From assembly GCA_944326265.1 (NCBI GenBank), contig CALVDE010000006.1, forward strand, positions 1 through 64,000: DNA of 64,000 nucleotides, read 5' to 3'. This DNA comes from an uncultured Bacteroidales bacterium (GTDB taxonomy: Bacteria; Bacteroidota; Bacteroidia; Bacteroidales; UBA932). Position numbers and translations under genes: made by a program. Shown one piece after another: positions 1 to 8,315 of this stretch (positions within the stretch are counted from its first letter, which is position 1; each line of letters starts with the position of its first letter). The notes under the pieces are model-generated. The model did no database searches. It worked only from the letters and a program-made list of their open reading frames with translations, and was not told where the DNA came from.

Positions 1-70
1 CAGCAGGTGGACCCGTAAACTGTTGCTTTTTATCATTACTTTTTCTCTTGTGTCCAACTTTTTTGGTACA
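1..70 (-). mobile_element. possible end of an IS3-family insertion sequence
   Basis: Bases 51-70 read, on the minus strand, TGTACCAAAAAAGTTGGACA. This resembles the terminal inverted repeats of the IS150-type branch of the IS3 family, which commonly have the form TGTAC...CAAAAAGTTGGACA. The outer TGT would lie at base 70, so the element would extend leftward out of the window. No transposase frame can be recognised in the 50 bases visible inside it, and no target duplication can be checked. The call rests on the repeat alone. Confidence 0.3.
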
Positions 71-184
71 CCTCATGTTGACTTCAGATACGTCGATAAG
101 AACAGGCGATTTTTATAAATTATTGATTATCATTGAATTGTGAGTGACGGTCTGCTGCTGTACCAACAGTTACAATAGCAGTGA

Positions 185-505
185 CTATTGATCATCCTTT
201 TGGTGTTTCCGGTAGATGGTGATGCCGGTGGAGAGTATCTGCGAGACAAGTGCTTCGTTCCTGAGTGAGTTCAGTATCGAGATGTCGAACTGGTACGGAA
301 GAAGCAGGTCATCTATTGCCAAGGACAGTCGGACAAGATTCTCATGAGTGAGATCATTCCCAGTCAGAGTAATATCGACATCGGAAAACGGCTTATATGT
401 GCCCTTTGCTCTTGATCCATAAAGGATTACGGTCTCAATATGTCCATCCGCCGCAAAGAGCTGCTTTAGTCGGTTAATCTCTATGTCTTTGAGTCCGAAC
501 GGCAT
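185..505 (-). CDS. mntA: MntA-type nucleotidyltransferase antitoxin
   Basis: A 106-residue minimal nucleotidyltransferase. The family motif GSx10DxD is complete (G30, S31, D42, D44), and a third acidic residue sits at D74 in FDISIL, so the metal-binding triad looks intact. In HepT/MntA modules this enzyme neutralises the HEPN RNase by adding AMP to a tyrosine next to its active site. The gene follows the HEPN partner at 511-963 by only 5 bases on the same strand, so the two are almost surely co-transcribed. The length is normal for single-domain MNT proteins. Function as antitoxin is inferred from family and neighbour. Confidence 0.85.
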   Translation of the reverse strand: MPFGLKDIEINRLKQLFAADGHIETVILYGSRAKGTYKPFSDVDITLTGNDLTHENLVRLSLAIDDLLLPYQFDISILNSLRNEALVSQILSTGITIYRKHQKDDQ

Positions 506-510
506 GGTAA

Positions 511-963
511 TCAGAATAATGTAGGTTCAGTATCGTGCTCTTTGCTTAGCAGCAGCGACATCCTCTTTTCAAAGTCCTGAAAGAGCGGGAAGTAAACATT
601 CAATATAGACAGATAGATATTCCCGGATATGTCATCATCGTATAGATGTGATGTCTGATTGCGGTCAATTATTGACTCCATCCAGCGGGAATCCGAGATC
701 AGCCCTATCTCCAGTGCGCGCCTGAAAGCGTCACGGGAACCTTTTATATCGGAATATCCCTGATATTCAGCATAGTCTTTCATGACTTTCCAGGCCAGTT
801 CATGTGTGTATTCAAACCGTTGGATGAGTCCTTCCTTGATAAGGTCGTCCACATCCTCGTCCCATTCCATTTGCCTTTGGACGATGTCCACAGCTTGGGA
901 CAGTCGTCCCAAAGCCTTGCGGTAATTATTGAATCTCTGTTCCCAGCGGATATCATCACTCAT
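511..963 (-). CDS. hepT: HepT-type HEPN toxin (HI0074 nucleotidyltransferase-substrate-binding family)
   Basis: A 150-residue helical protein of the HEPN superfamily. It carries the RX4HXY signature as RNQTSHLY (R101, H106, Y108), the RNase active site plus the tyrosine that the MNT partner modifies in characterised HepT/MntA systems. The frame is open upstream to 1032, but the Met at 963 (MSDDIRWEQ) matches where HI0074-like proteins begin, and the extra residues upstream are unlike the family. The gene lies 5 bases before mntA. Whether it is an active toxin is not visible here, but both catalytic signatures are intact, unlike the broken toxin-antitoxin remnant at 8606-8970. Confidence 0.85.
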   Translation of the reverse strand: MSDDIRWEQRFNNYRKALGRLSQAVDIVQRQMEWDEDVDDLIKEGLIQRFEYTHELAWKVMKDYAEYQGYSDIKGSRDAFRRALEIGLISDSRWMESIIDRNQTSHLYDDDISGNIYLSILNVYFPLFQDFEKRMSLLLSKEHDTEPTLF

Positions 964-1213
964 TATATGAAGTTTTGTAAACCGAGTACAAAAATAGAGA
1001 AATCCGGCGATTTCTACTATTTTTGTCATCAAAAGAACTGACTCATGAAGTATCCTGTTTCCACGATGCAGGCGTAGTTATAGAGTCGTGGGATGCTTTG
1101 TCCGCATTCCTGTTGTGCTCCATGATGTCGTCTTGATAATAGAAGAACGCGTCAGAAGAACTGCAGGGGAAGCATCCGCGGGATATTTTTACGGAAAAAG
1201 CGAAACGGATTGT

Positions 1214-1221
1214 TATATTTG
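1214..1221 (+). promoter_or_regulatory. putative -7 element of the lysO copy 1 promoter
   Basis: TATATTTG fits the Bacteroidetes -7 consensus TAnnTTTG and lies 20 bases before the ATG at 1242. No clear TTTG lies at the right distance upstream. The same box stands at 8962 before the second lysO copy, which supports it. Confidence 0.5.
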
Positions 1222-1241
1222 CGCGGCAAAATTTTAAGAGG

Positions 1242-1784
1242 ATGTTTGCGGTTTTCGGATTTCTGGCAGGTGGTTTGATTGCCGGATGGTGTCTCAGGTG
1301 CAGAAGGTTCGCATGGACGGGCAGGCTGTCTGTCTTTCTTATATGGCTGCTGCTTTTTCTTCTCGGTCTGGAGGCCGGAGGCAACAGAATGGTGATGCAG
1401 AGTCTGCCGTCACTTGGGCTGGAGGCTTTGGGCGTGGCCGTGGTATGCGCTGCGGGAAGCTGTGCCGCGGTCTGGCTGTTGTGGATGTTGATAAGGAAAC
1501 GCGGTGCTCCGGACAGGAAAAGCACGCAGGAAGAGTCCGGTTCATGGAAGGATGGGGCCGTAAAGAATGGCGGCGGGTTGAGGGCTGTGGCAGACAGTAT
1601 CGTGATCGTGGCATTCTTCGCAGCCGGGATTCTGTGCGGGCTGTATGGACTGCTTCCGTTTGATGTCACCCTGCCGATAATAACCAATACTTGTGGAGAA
1701 CGGTATGCCGTCCTGTCCATATATCATGGGTTCGTAGTGGATTTTTCCGTCCCTTTTCTGGTGACATTTTTCTGCGTTCTGTGA
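1242..1784 (+). pseudogene. lysO: internally deleted fusion of the two lysO genes (lysine exporter remnant)
   Basis: Compared with the second copy (8988-9880), this 180-residue frame carries all of LysO-A, fused in frame to the first 26 residues and last 39 residues of LysO-B. About 135 residues of LysO-B are gone, and the chain jumps from LLPFD directly to VTLPII. LysO (DUF340) exports lysine through the inner membrane and needs its full helix bundle, so this product is unlikely to transport. It is still open with no stop, and the conserved end (YHGFVVDF) is preserved. It could also be a small membrane protein kept for another role, though decay is more likely. The copy 1 pyrE starts 50 bases downstream. 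Confidence 0.75.
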
Positions 1785-1802
1785 TTTCTGAATAAAGGGT
1801 AC

Positions 1803-1810
1803 TAACTTTG
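1803..1810 (+). promoter_or_regulatory. putative -7 element of the pyrE copy 1 promoter
   Basis: TAACTTTG matches TAnnTTTG, 23 bases before the pyrE ATG at 1834. The identical box ACTAACTTTGAA occurs at 15263-15274 before pyrE copy 2, so it is conserved between the duplicates. The -33 region is not recognisable. Confidence 0.55.
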
Positions 1811-1833
1811 AACGATTTTTGAAGGATATGCGT

Positions 1834-2475
1834 ATGGAAAATCTGGAATATAAGATTGCAAAGGGACTGCTGGATATCGAGGCAGTCAAGCTCAGTCCTG
1901 AAAAGCCTTTTCTCTGGGCATCAGGGCTTCATTCTCCTATTTATTGTGACAACCGCAAGGCTTTGTCCTATCCGGGGTTCCGCAGGACTATCTGCGAGTC
2001 TATGATCGAGATAATCAATGCGGATTTCAAGAAGGTCGACGTGATAGCAGGTGTGGCTACAGGGGCTATTGCCTACGGTGCCATTGTTGCGGAGATGATG
2101 GGCAAGCCGTTTGTGTACATCCGTTCCAAGGCCAAGGACCACGGCATGGGCAATCAGGTGGAGGGCGTGCTTCACGGAGGCGAGAGTGTGGTGGTCATTG
2201 AGGACCTCATATCCACCGGTCAGAGCAGTCTGGCGGCGGTGGACGCACTGATCAGGTGCGGAGCTCACGTGGCGGGCATGGTAGCTATCTTCTCCTATAA
2301 CTTTGACCGTTCCCGCCGTGCGTTTGAGAACGCGGACGTGGAACTGCATACTCTGTCCAATTATGATACCCTCATAGATGTGGCCGTGGATACGGGCTAT
2401 GTGAAGGAAGAGGATGCCAGGATGCTGAAGGAGTGGCGTTACGACCCGGATAAGTGGAGCAAGGATCATGAGTGA
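1834..2475 (+). CDS. pyrE: orotate phosphoribosyltransferase, copy 1
   Basis: A 213-residue enzyme that joins orotate to PRPP to make orotidine 5'-phosphate in pyrimidine synthesis. The PRPP-binding loop is intact as VVVIEDLISTGQSS (residues about 119-132, acidic pair E123-D124), and the catalytic-loop region (RSKAKDHGMGNQ) is present. The frame is open upstream to 1819, but the Met at 1834 (MENLEYKIAK) matches the only start usable in copy 2. The last bases overlap the next gene by 8 (ATG at 2468). Substitutions against copy 2 are mostly conservative, so both copies look functional. Having two pyrE genes within 14 kb is unusual. Confidence 0.93.
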   Translation: MENLEYKIAKGLLDIEAVKLSPEKPFLWASGLHSPIYCDNRKALSYPGFRRTICESMIEIINADFKKVDVIAGVATGAIAYGAIVAEMMGKPFVYIRSKAKDHGMGNQVEGVLHGGESVVVIEDLISTGQSSLAAVDALIRCGAHVAGMVAIFSYNFDRSRRAFENADVELHTLSNYDTLIDVAVDTGYVKEEDARMLKEWRYDPDKWSKDHE

Positions 2476-2935
2476 TACTAGTGTGAAAGGTCGTGAGGTG
2501 CTGCTCAAGCGGCCTCCTATGACCATATTCAGTCTGTTCTCCGACTTGAGCCTCCTGGTGCAGAATGTTCCCGAGGAGTACGGTGGCAGGATACAGGCTG
2601 ACAAGGATAGTGTACATATTGAGTACAAGGGCATTAAGTTCGGTATTGTCGTAGACAGGCGCGAGCCGTTCTCGCTGGTGGTGCTCAAGGATGACGGCCA
2701 GTCTTTCCTGCCGTTCACGATATCGTTCTTCATGGATCCTGTCGGCATAGACTCGACTCTGTTCCATATAGAGCTTACGGCCGAACTCAACTTCATGATG
2801 AAGATGATGATCGGCAACAAGCTGCAGGAGATGGTGGACAGCATTACCGACCAGATAGAGAAGGCCATCAACAGTTTGGCAGCCGGTCAGAGTGTGGATT
2901 TCTCCGACATCAAGCCGCCGGTCAGTTTCAGCTGA
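2468..2935 (+). CDS. SRPBCC-fold protein of unknown function, copy 1
   Basis: A 155-residue soluble protein that resembles the SRPBCC (START/polyketide cyclase-like) proteins often found just after pyrE in Bacteroidales. It has no signal peptide or membrane helix. Visible are a long central beta-rich part (residues 40-110) and a C-terminal amphipathic helix (NKLQEMVDSITDQIEKA). The start overlaps the pyrE end by 8 bases, which implies translational coupling. Ligand and role are unknown. The paralogue at 15925 is nearly identical, with changes mostly at the far C-terminus, so this copy is under constraint. Confidence 0.75.
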   Translation: MSDTSVKGREVLLKRPPMTIFSLFSDLSLLVQNVPEEYGGRIQADKDSVHIEYKGIKFGIVVDRREPFSLVVLKDDGQSFLPFTISFFMDPVGIDSTLFHIELTAELNFMMKMMIGNKLQEMVDSITDQIEKAINSLAAGQSVDFSDIKPPVSFS

Positions 2936-2953
2936 CGGCTGCGGATTTTCCCG

Positions 2954-3559
2954 ATGCTGCCGGAACAGTTTATAGCACAGCTTACACTCTCCCTCGGTCC
3001 TGAAAGAGCGGGGGAGGGCTTTTTCTTTTCGGCCCTGCGCTTGCCTGGTGCAGCGGCTGATAGTCCGGCCTGTACTCAAGGAAACCGTAACCGTAAAAAA
3101 TGGAACAAGGGGGATGGCAGATTCCTTTATAGGACTGCTGAAAGTCCTGGCTGGGTAAAGGAAGGTTTTCGTGTCTTCCAGAAAGGCAATATGCTGAAGG
3201 CCTTTCCGGATGAAGTGTGTGCCGTAATGCAGGCATTCGAGACTTCTTCGGGTCTGAGCATAATGATGTCCGGAACGGCAGTGGCTGAGGTCAAGGCTGG
3301 GGCATGTCAGGTGATTCAGCCTCAATACTCGTTGATCCAGAGTGAGGTTTACAGACGAAACAGTCTTCCGGAAGTGAATGTGGGGCTTGATATGGCCTTG
3401 TCCTGTATGCGTCGCGATCCTGTCGTCCTGCACGGTGCGCCTTCCGGCTATGTCGTCCTTACGTTTTCCCCTGCAGCCGTCCCTTTCTGTATAGTCAAGA
3501 ATCTCGGCAACCGCTGCAACAGCCTTCTCCCTCATTCTGTCGCTCTTCGGAAAAGGTAG
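2954..3559 (+). pseudogene. rsmF remnant lacking the whole methyltransferase domain
   Basis: The frame encodes 201 residues: the first 21 residues of the RsmF-like protein at 16413-17789 joined directly to its C-terminal RNA-binding (PUA-like) part. Residues corresponding to 22-279 of the intact copy are missing. These include the SAM-binding motif (LDLCAAPGGKT) and both catalytic cysteines (PCSG, TCT). The join falls at a GGGGAGG repeat present at both ends of the deleted stretch in the intact copy, and the frame is kept. The protein cannot methylate rRNA. It could only bind RNA, if it is made at all. Confidence 0.85.
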
Positions 3560-3597
3560 GTAAGTGTGGATGCGGCAGCCATATTTTCCTGAAAATC

Positions 3598-3628
3598 TTT
3601 GAATATCGTAGATAATATGTTATATTCG
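3598..3628 (+). promoter_or_regulatory. promoter of the BACON lipoprotein gene at 3654
   Basis: TTTG at 3598-3601, a spacer of 19 bases, then TATATTCG at 3621-3628 form a near-consensus Bacteroidetes promoter (one mismatch in the -7 box). The start codon lies 25 bases downstream. Confidence 0.65.
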
Positions 3629-3653
3629 CATATATTAATTAAAAGTAAGGACT

Positions 3654-5954
3654 ATGAAAAAAGGGTTTGTTTTTGCAATAATGGCATTGTTGCCGGTATA
3701 CATGTCGGTGGTTACGTCATGCAGTAATGATGAGAAGAGACTCCAGCCGGAACTGAAAGCGGGTACGGAAGGAGATGTCAATGTGGCTTATGACGGAGGA
3801 TGGTGTGAGTTCAAGTATTCTGTCATCAATCCGTCGGACCAGTATGCGGTATCGGTATCCGTACCCGATACTGTGGACTGGATAACGAATGTGGCTACGG
3901 AGCACGACGGTGTTGTTGTGTTCTATGTGTCTCCCAATATGCTTGGGGCGGAGCGGACAGCGGAACTTCTGCTGGCTTATGGTCCGTCTACCTTGACTTT
4001 CAATGTAGTGCAGGACGGTGCTGAGGGAGAGACTTCGGATCAGTTTTCGTTTGTCATCGACAATCTGACCTCGTCTTCGGTTTCCTATACGGTCATTCCG
4101 GTCGATTCCGACAGGACATATCTGAGCCTTGTCATAGGAAAAGGCTATATGGACGGTTTTGAATCCAACGATGAGTTCTTCAAGTATATTATGGATTATC
4201 TGAGCACTACGGCATCTTCCTTAGGTATGAATCTGGACAGTTTCCTTGAGAAAGAGGTGCTTTATAAGGGCGAGTCCTCGGATTTCGTGTTCTATGATCT
4301 GGAGGCAGAGACCGAATACTACATGTTCGCATACGGAATGACTGTAATGGGTGAGACCACTACCGGGATCAGCCGTAAGGCGTTCAAGACACAGACAAAG
4401 GCTCAGAGTGACTGTGTCGTGGAGCTGAGTACGGACGTGTCGGGCAATAAAGTCACTGTCAAGGCCAGTCCTTCGGATCCTGAGCAGGCGTATTACATTA
4501 ACTTGATGGAAGCCGATGATTTCCTGAAATTCTATGGCGGGGAGTGGCCTGGCGCTGCGGAGATGTTCATGTCGGATGAGATATTCCTGATGAGAATGCG
4601 GGACGGTATGACGGATGAGCAGATATTCGAGGAATTGGCCAACTTCGGGGAAAAGGAGGTAGAGTTCACGGAACTGAATGCGGAAAAGGATTACTATGCG
4701 TTCGCCTGTGCGATAGGAGAAGATTGCAGTGTGATAGGAGAGGTTACAGTGAAAGATTTCACTACCGGTTCTATTGAGCAGTCAGACAATATTATAGAGT
4801 TTGAGGTGGATAAGCTGGGAGTGAACTATGCGGAAGTGTCCGTTTATCCGTCCAATCTGGATCCTTTTGTTCCACTTATTGAGAAGGCGGTCATATTCAA
4901 GGGAATGGAGGATGACGCAATTATCAGGTCAGTACTTGAGGAGTACGGTGACAATCTTTCATACCTTGTAAAGACAGGCCACGGAGTGATGTACAGAAGC
5001 GATCTTGAGCCGGAAACAGAGTATATGGTCTATGCTTTCGGTTACGATTACGGTGTGCCTACCACACAGCTGTTCACGCATACGTTCACCACACTGAATG
5101 AGGTGGATCCGTCGTCACTTGTATTTGACTTTGAAATAAAGGATGTGACGCAGCGCGGTGCTACTGTGACCGTATATCCCGAGCCTGAAAACGCAAGGTA
5201 TTACTGGAATCTTGTGGAGGCGGGCAATTCTCAGGAAGATGTGATCGGAATCATAAATGCCGAGTACGAGTACTATCTTGGACTTGGATATGTCAGGGAC
5301 ATGGTGGACTACATGTCCAAGTTGACGACTACCGGAGAATCCTCCTCGACATTCAAGACGCTTGACTCCGACACAGAGTACAAGCCGTTCGCAGTGGGAG
5401 TCTATGCTGAAACAGGCGAACTGGCTACGGAAATTTACTTCGGGGATATTTTCCGTACGGAGATACTTGTCCCTGCCGATGTGCATATCGACCTCAATGT
5501 GGACGAATATTATGACGGAGACGAGGTCGCTGAGAAGTATCCCGCCTTGGGTGATGCCGCCGGCTATGCAGTGGTTCCTGTAAGCACGGAAGTAAGTGAC
5601 GGTACAGCCAATTACTACTATCATATTTTTGAAGGAGACTGCTCTGATAAGGATTATCTCTCAGATGAGAGGATAATAGATGAACTTTATCCAAGAGGAG
5701 TCAAGAATGAGCCGGAATATGTTTTCTATGCTCCATGGAATACTGTCATTACTCTTATGGGTGTGGCTGAGGATGCTGAAGGCAACTTCGGTCCTGTCAC
5801 GAGGATAGTGCTGAATTTCTCAAAGAGCGGTGTGTCTCCTGTGGACGGCTTCAATCCTTATGGCGTGACGGCAACTGCGTCCCGTACCGTTACTGAAGTG
5901 CCGGAGGTAAGTGAGACCGTCAGGAGAATCCAGCCTTTCGGCAGCATTGATTGA
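3654..5954 (+). CDS. surface/periplasmic lipoprotein: BACON domain followed by FN3-like repeats
   Basis: A 766-residue predicted lipoprotein. The signal sequence ends in a lipobox at C23 (VVTSC). A BACON domain covers about residues 36-122 (ending TFNVVQDG). At least four FN3-like beta repeats of about 110-120 residues follow, each built as a V.V.P strand, a helical insert with a long acidic stretch, then an ETEY(Y/M)(M/V)FA(Y/F)G strand. No catalytic motif is visible. BACON domains in Bacteroidetes are associated with glycan- or mucin-binding outer-membrane proteins, so a binding role is an inference. The broken gene at 9948-11109 is a shortened paralogue with the same repeat type. It is a monocistron with its own promoter and terminator. 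Confidence 0.85.
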   Translation: MKKGFVFAIMALLPVYMSVVTSCSNDEKRLQPELKAGTEGDVNVAYDGGWCEFKYSVINPSDQYAVSVSVPDTVDWITNVATEHDGVVVFYVSPNMLGAERTAELLLAYGPSTLTFNVVQDGAEGETSDQFSFVIDNLTSSSVSYTVIPVDSDRTYLSLVIGKGYMDGFESNDEFFKYIMDYLSTTASSLGMNLDSFLEKEVLYKGESSDFVFYDLEAETEYYMFAYGMTVMGETTTGISRKAFKTQTKAQSDCVVELSTDVSGNKVTVKASPSDPEQAYYINLMEADDFLKFYGGEWPGAAEMFMSDEIFLMRMRDGMTDEQIFEELANFGEKEVEFTELNAEKDYYAFACAIGEDCSVIGEVTVKDFTTGSIEQSDNIIEFEVDKLGVNYAEVSVYPSNLDPFVPLIEKAVIFKGMEDDAIIRSVLEEYGDNLSYLVKTGHGVMYRSDLEPETEYMVYAFGYDYGVPTTQLFTHTFTTLNEVDPSSLVFDFEIKDVTQRGATVTVYPEPENARYYWNLVEAGNSQEDVIGIINAEYEYYLGLGYVRDMVDYMSKLTTTGESSSTFKTLDSDTEYKPFAVGVYAETGELATEIYFGDIFRTEILVPADVHIDLNVDEYYDGDEVAEKYPALGDAAGYAVVPVSTEVSDGTANYYYHIFEGDCSDKDYLSDERIIDELYPRGVKNEPEYVFYAPWNTVITLMGVAEDAEGNFGPVTRIVLNFSKSGVSPVDGFNPYGVTATASRTVTEVPEVSETVRRIQPFGSID

Positions 5955-5975
5955 ATTTCCGTACCGCAAGATTGA

Positions 5976-6024
5976 TGAAGTCCCCCGAAAGCTGTGATCC
6001 GGCTTTCGGGGGACTTCATTTTTT
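5976..6024 (+). terminator. intrinsic terminator after the 3654 lipoprotein gene
   Basis: A perfect 17-base stem (5976-5992 pairing with 6002-6018, core AGTCCCCCGAAAGC / GCTTTCGGGGGACT) with a 9-base loop, followed by six T. It probably also serves the convergent gene at 6058. Confidence 0.9.
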
Positions 6025-6057
6025 GTCGCTTATGGGCAGGTTATTTGTCTAACCTTG

Positions 6058-7386
6058 TTATGGTAGTCCGATTATACTCAGAGGACCGGAATAGCTGCAT
6101 TTTACACTGAAGCCGTTGTCTGTGGTGAAATCGCAGATAATGGTGTAGTTGTCCGTAGTACCGGATATCTGCATTGTTCCGCCGTTGATTATTCCATAAG
6201 TTATGTCATCGAGGTTCTCTGCATGTTCTACGTACGTTCCTTCATAATATACGGCACCTGAATAGTCGGAAATCTGGCCTGGATACAAAGTGTACTCGGC
6301 AGTTCCTCCGACATTATATGTCTGCCCGGTGGCAAGTGCGCCGCTGAAATCGGCCGGCATGTACAGGTCTATGTACAGAATGCTGCCTGGAGGAGTCATT
6401 GAGCCGTCTTCACCTATGAGCAGGTCTGTCATCTGCAGACTGACGTTCATGACACCGTCATTGTCTGAAATATAGGAGGCAGTGGCAGCTGTTGCTGTGA
6501 TGTCGAGGTTGACTGACAGCTTGTTGTCATCATCATCTCCACCTGAGTAATAGTTGTCGTAGACGGCCTCGCCGGAGTATGTGAAATGATGGGTCATTCC
6601 TTCCTCGTCAGTGAGGACGGCATCCATTACGATATTGCTGCCATCATATTCGATGGTGAGAGTGCCTTCATCGAAGTAGATGTTGGAAGTGTATTCTCCG
6701 TCGGGGCTCATGACGGAAGCTTTCGAATAATCGTAGGAGAATGTCATGTCCGCAGTACTTTTGGGCTCGCTAAGCGTGTACGTTCCTGCAGGAGGCAGTG
6801 GAGCGTTTTCATTGTCCGGTGCATTTGCGGCATAGATCTCCATCAGGTAGTAGGTGCTTTCAGACTGGGGCAGACCCTCTATCAGCGGCATGTCGGAGAT
6901 ATATGTGGAGTAGCGGTGTTCTCCGTTGTTGCCTGAAGGCCCGTAGTAGTAACCTGTAAAGTCAGTAAGATCGAAGTTGTAATCGTACTCAGGCTCGGGT
7001 GCCGGCGGGTCTTCTTTTATGGCGGCCTGGCTTACACTTATCTCTGCGGATACGGATTGGCCGTCACCGTATGTATACGCGAGCAGGATCTTTCCCTCCC
7101 TGGTTTCTCCTGTGCTGTTGCTGTCCGCTGTAAAAGTGGTCGTAGTGCTGTCTATGCCGACGAAGTCATGCATCCATTCATCGGGCGAAGTGGCAGTCAG
7201 CTCGCCGTCCGATGTCGGGTTCAGGATCTCGTATGCTATTTCTACCTGGCCTCCTTGCTCGGGAACGGAAAGAGTGGCGGCAGTCTTGATTTCAGGAGGG
7301 TCCGGATCGTAGGTCGGCCCGTCGTTGTTGTCGCAGCCCGTTGAAAGTATCAGTGCTGCGGCTGTCATGAATAGAATCTTTTTCAT
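6058..7386 (-). CDS. BACON-domain lipoprotein with beta-sandwich repeats
   Basis: A 442-residue predicted lipoprotein (lipobox LSTGC at C18) with a BACON domain (about 36-122). Two beta-rich modules follow, each starting from a (N/D)YxFD(L)TDFTGYYYG-like segment and ending in a GxxxxxSYSGPL-like strand. The C-terminal modules match those of the broken paralogue at 11129-13372, not the FN3-like repeats of 3654. The frame runs upstream to 7461, but the Met at 7386 begins the signal peptide (MKKILFMTAA). The gene is convergent with 3654 and shares its terminator region. No enzymatic motif is seen, and ligand binding at the cell surface is inferred. Confidence 0.85.
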   Translation of the reverse strand: MKKILFMTAAALILSTGCDNNDGPTYDPDPPEIKTAATLSVPEQGGQVEIAYEILNPTSDGELTATSPDEWMHDFVGIDSTTTTFTADSNSTGETREGKILLAYTYGDGQSVSAEISVSQAAIKEDPPAPEPEYDYNFDLTDFTGYYYGPSGNNGEHRYSTYISDMPLIEGLPQSESTYYLMEIYAANAPDNENAPLPPAGTYTLSEPKSTADMTFSYDYSKASVMSPDGEYTSNIYFDEGTLTIEYDGSNIVMDAVLTDEEGMTHHFTYSGEAVYDNYYSGGDDDDNKLSVNLDITATAATASYISDNDGVMNVSLQMTDLLIGEDGSMTPPGSILYIDLYMPADFSGALATGQTYNVGGTAEYTLYPGQISDYSGAVYYEGTYVEHAENLDDITYGIINGGTMQISGTTDNYTIICDFTTDNGFSVKCSYSGPLSIIGLP

Positions 7387-7431
7387 ACTGTATAAGGTTT
7401 GATGTTGTTGAATTATGTGGTATAGTTTTCT

Positions 7432-7462
7432 CAAAATTACTGAAATTTTCTGTACGGACAAC
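7432..7462 (-). promoter_or_regulatory. promoter of the 6058-7386 lipoprotein gene
   Basis: On the minus strand GTTG (7462-7459), a 19-base spacer and TAATTTTG (7439-7432) fit the Bacteroidetes promoter pattern. The predicted leader is about 40 bases to the ATG at 7386. Confidence 0.6.
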
Positions 7463-7564
7463 GAATGAGACAGAAAGTTTCAAATTTTTTCAATGGCTTT
7501 GGTGATTTTTCTTAGGGACTCTTCCTTTCCAAGAATGTAAAGCAGGTCGATTGCTCCTCCCGGG

Positions 7565-8288
7565 GTGGAAAGTGTGACGACAACCATGCCGCAAGCCACA
7601 TATGAAAGGCTGTTGTTGCTGCGTGACGGAGGAAAATATCGTTGGGAACTTTTTGGGAACAAGGATTTGACCCTGCAGAATATAGATAGTAATGAAGTCC
7701 GTAAAACCGTAAGGTTAGGAATAGAATATGGCCGTCTGCCGGAAGATACCGGTGATGACCTGCCGGTTATCATGGAAAAGTTGGGACTGCTAAAAAATGG
7801 AGTTCTTAATCATGCAGCAGCAGTTTTGTTTGCCAGCCATGAGATGCCGGAATATTCACAATGCCTTTTGCGGTTGGCTCGTTTCAAGGGTACGGACAAG
7901 ACAGAGTTTATGGATAATCAGCGCATTCAAGGAAACCTGTTTCAGTTGCTTAATGCTGCGATGTCATTCATTTTCAAGCATCTTTCATTGTCCGGTACCA
8001 CTGATACTTTAGAACGGGAGGAGCATCTGACTGTCCCATACAAGGCTGTCAGGGAAGGCGTAGTTAATGCATTGACGCATAGGTCTTACAGGGAAGCGGG
8101 AGGCTCGGTTGGAGTTGCTGTTTACGATGACCGTGTTGAGATTGACTCATCGGCCGACATTCAGAATGAATTATTTGTATCCGGCATTGAATGAAGGATA
8201 TATTATTCCACTTTACCCTGACCAGCTGCATCACCCGAAACAGAAATACTGTCTTACAGATAAGGGTAAGGCTTTGTTAAACGGATAG
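7565..8288 (+). pseudogene. remnant of an AlbA_2 / HATPase-like regulator
   Basis: The open part (7565-8194) resembles the middle of AlbA_2-type ATP-binding regulators (RecG-like): ERLLLLRDGGKYRWE, LGLLKNGVLNHAAAVLF, and the PYKAVREGVVNALTHRSY segment that forms the ATPase-like helix. The N-terminal DNA-binding half is missing (a stop occurs at 7538-7540). After DDRVEIDS the chain loses its usual continuation and stops at 8194. A typical winged-helix tail (QKYCLTDKGKALLNG, ending at 8288) can still be read downstream, so about 100 residues were deleted. It is not expected to be functional. Confidence 0.7.
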
Positions 8289-8315
8289 CCTGAAGCGGAG
8301 TGAAGGTGTGCGTGT

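Larger units (their letters stand above)
1214..3559 (+). repeat. copy 1 of a duplicated block: lysO-pyrE-SRPBCC-rsmF
   Basis: The order lysO, pyrE, SRPBCC gene, rsmF occurs here and again from 8962 to 17789. Similarity starts at the lysO promoter (TATATTTG at 1214, and again at 8962) and ends at the rsmF stop. The two pyrE products differ at roughly a dozen of 213 residues. Even the junctions are kept, such as the ATG of the SRPBCC gene inside the pyrE end. In this copy lysO and rsmF carry in-frame internal deletions, while pyrE and the SRPBCC gene are intact. Confidence 0.9.

Noticed and set aside
1043-1720. A 225-residue minus-strand frame opposite the lysO remnant
   Set aside because: Composition (Ser/Pro/His-rich) is typical of the reverse of a membrane protein gene; no start signal or family features.
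7480-7773. A 97-residue minus-strand frame opposite the AlbA_2 remnant
   Set aside because: No recognisable domain; the plus strand carries clear family segments.
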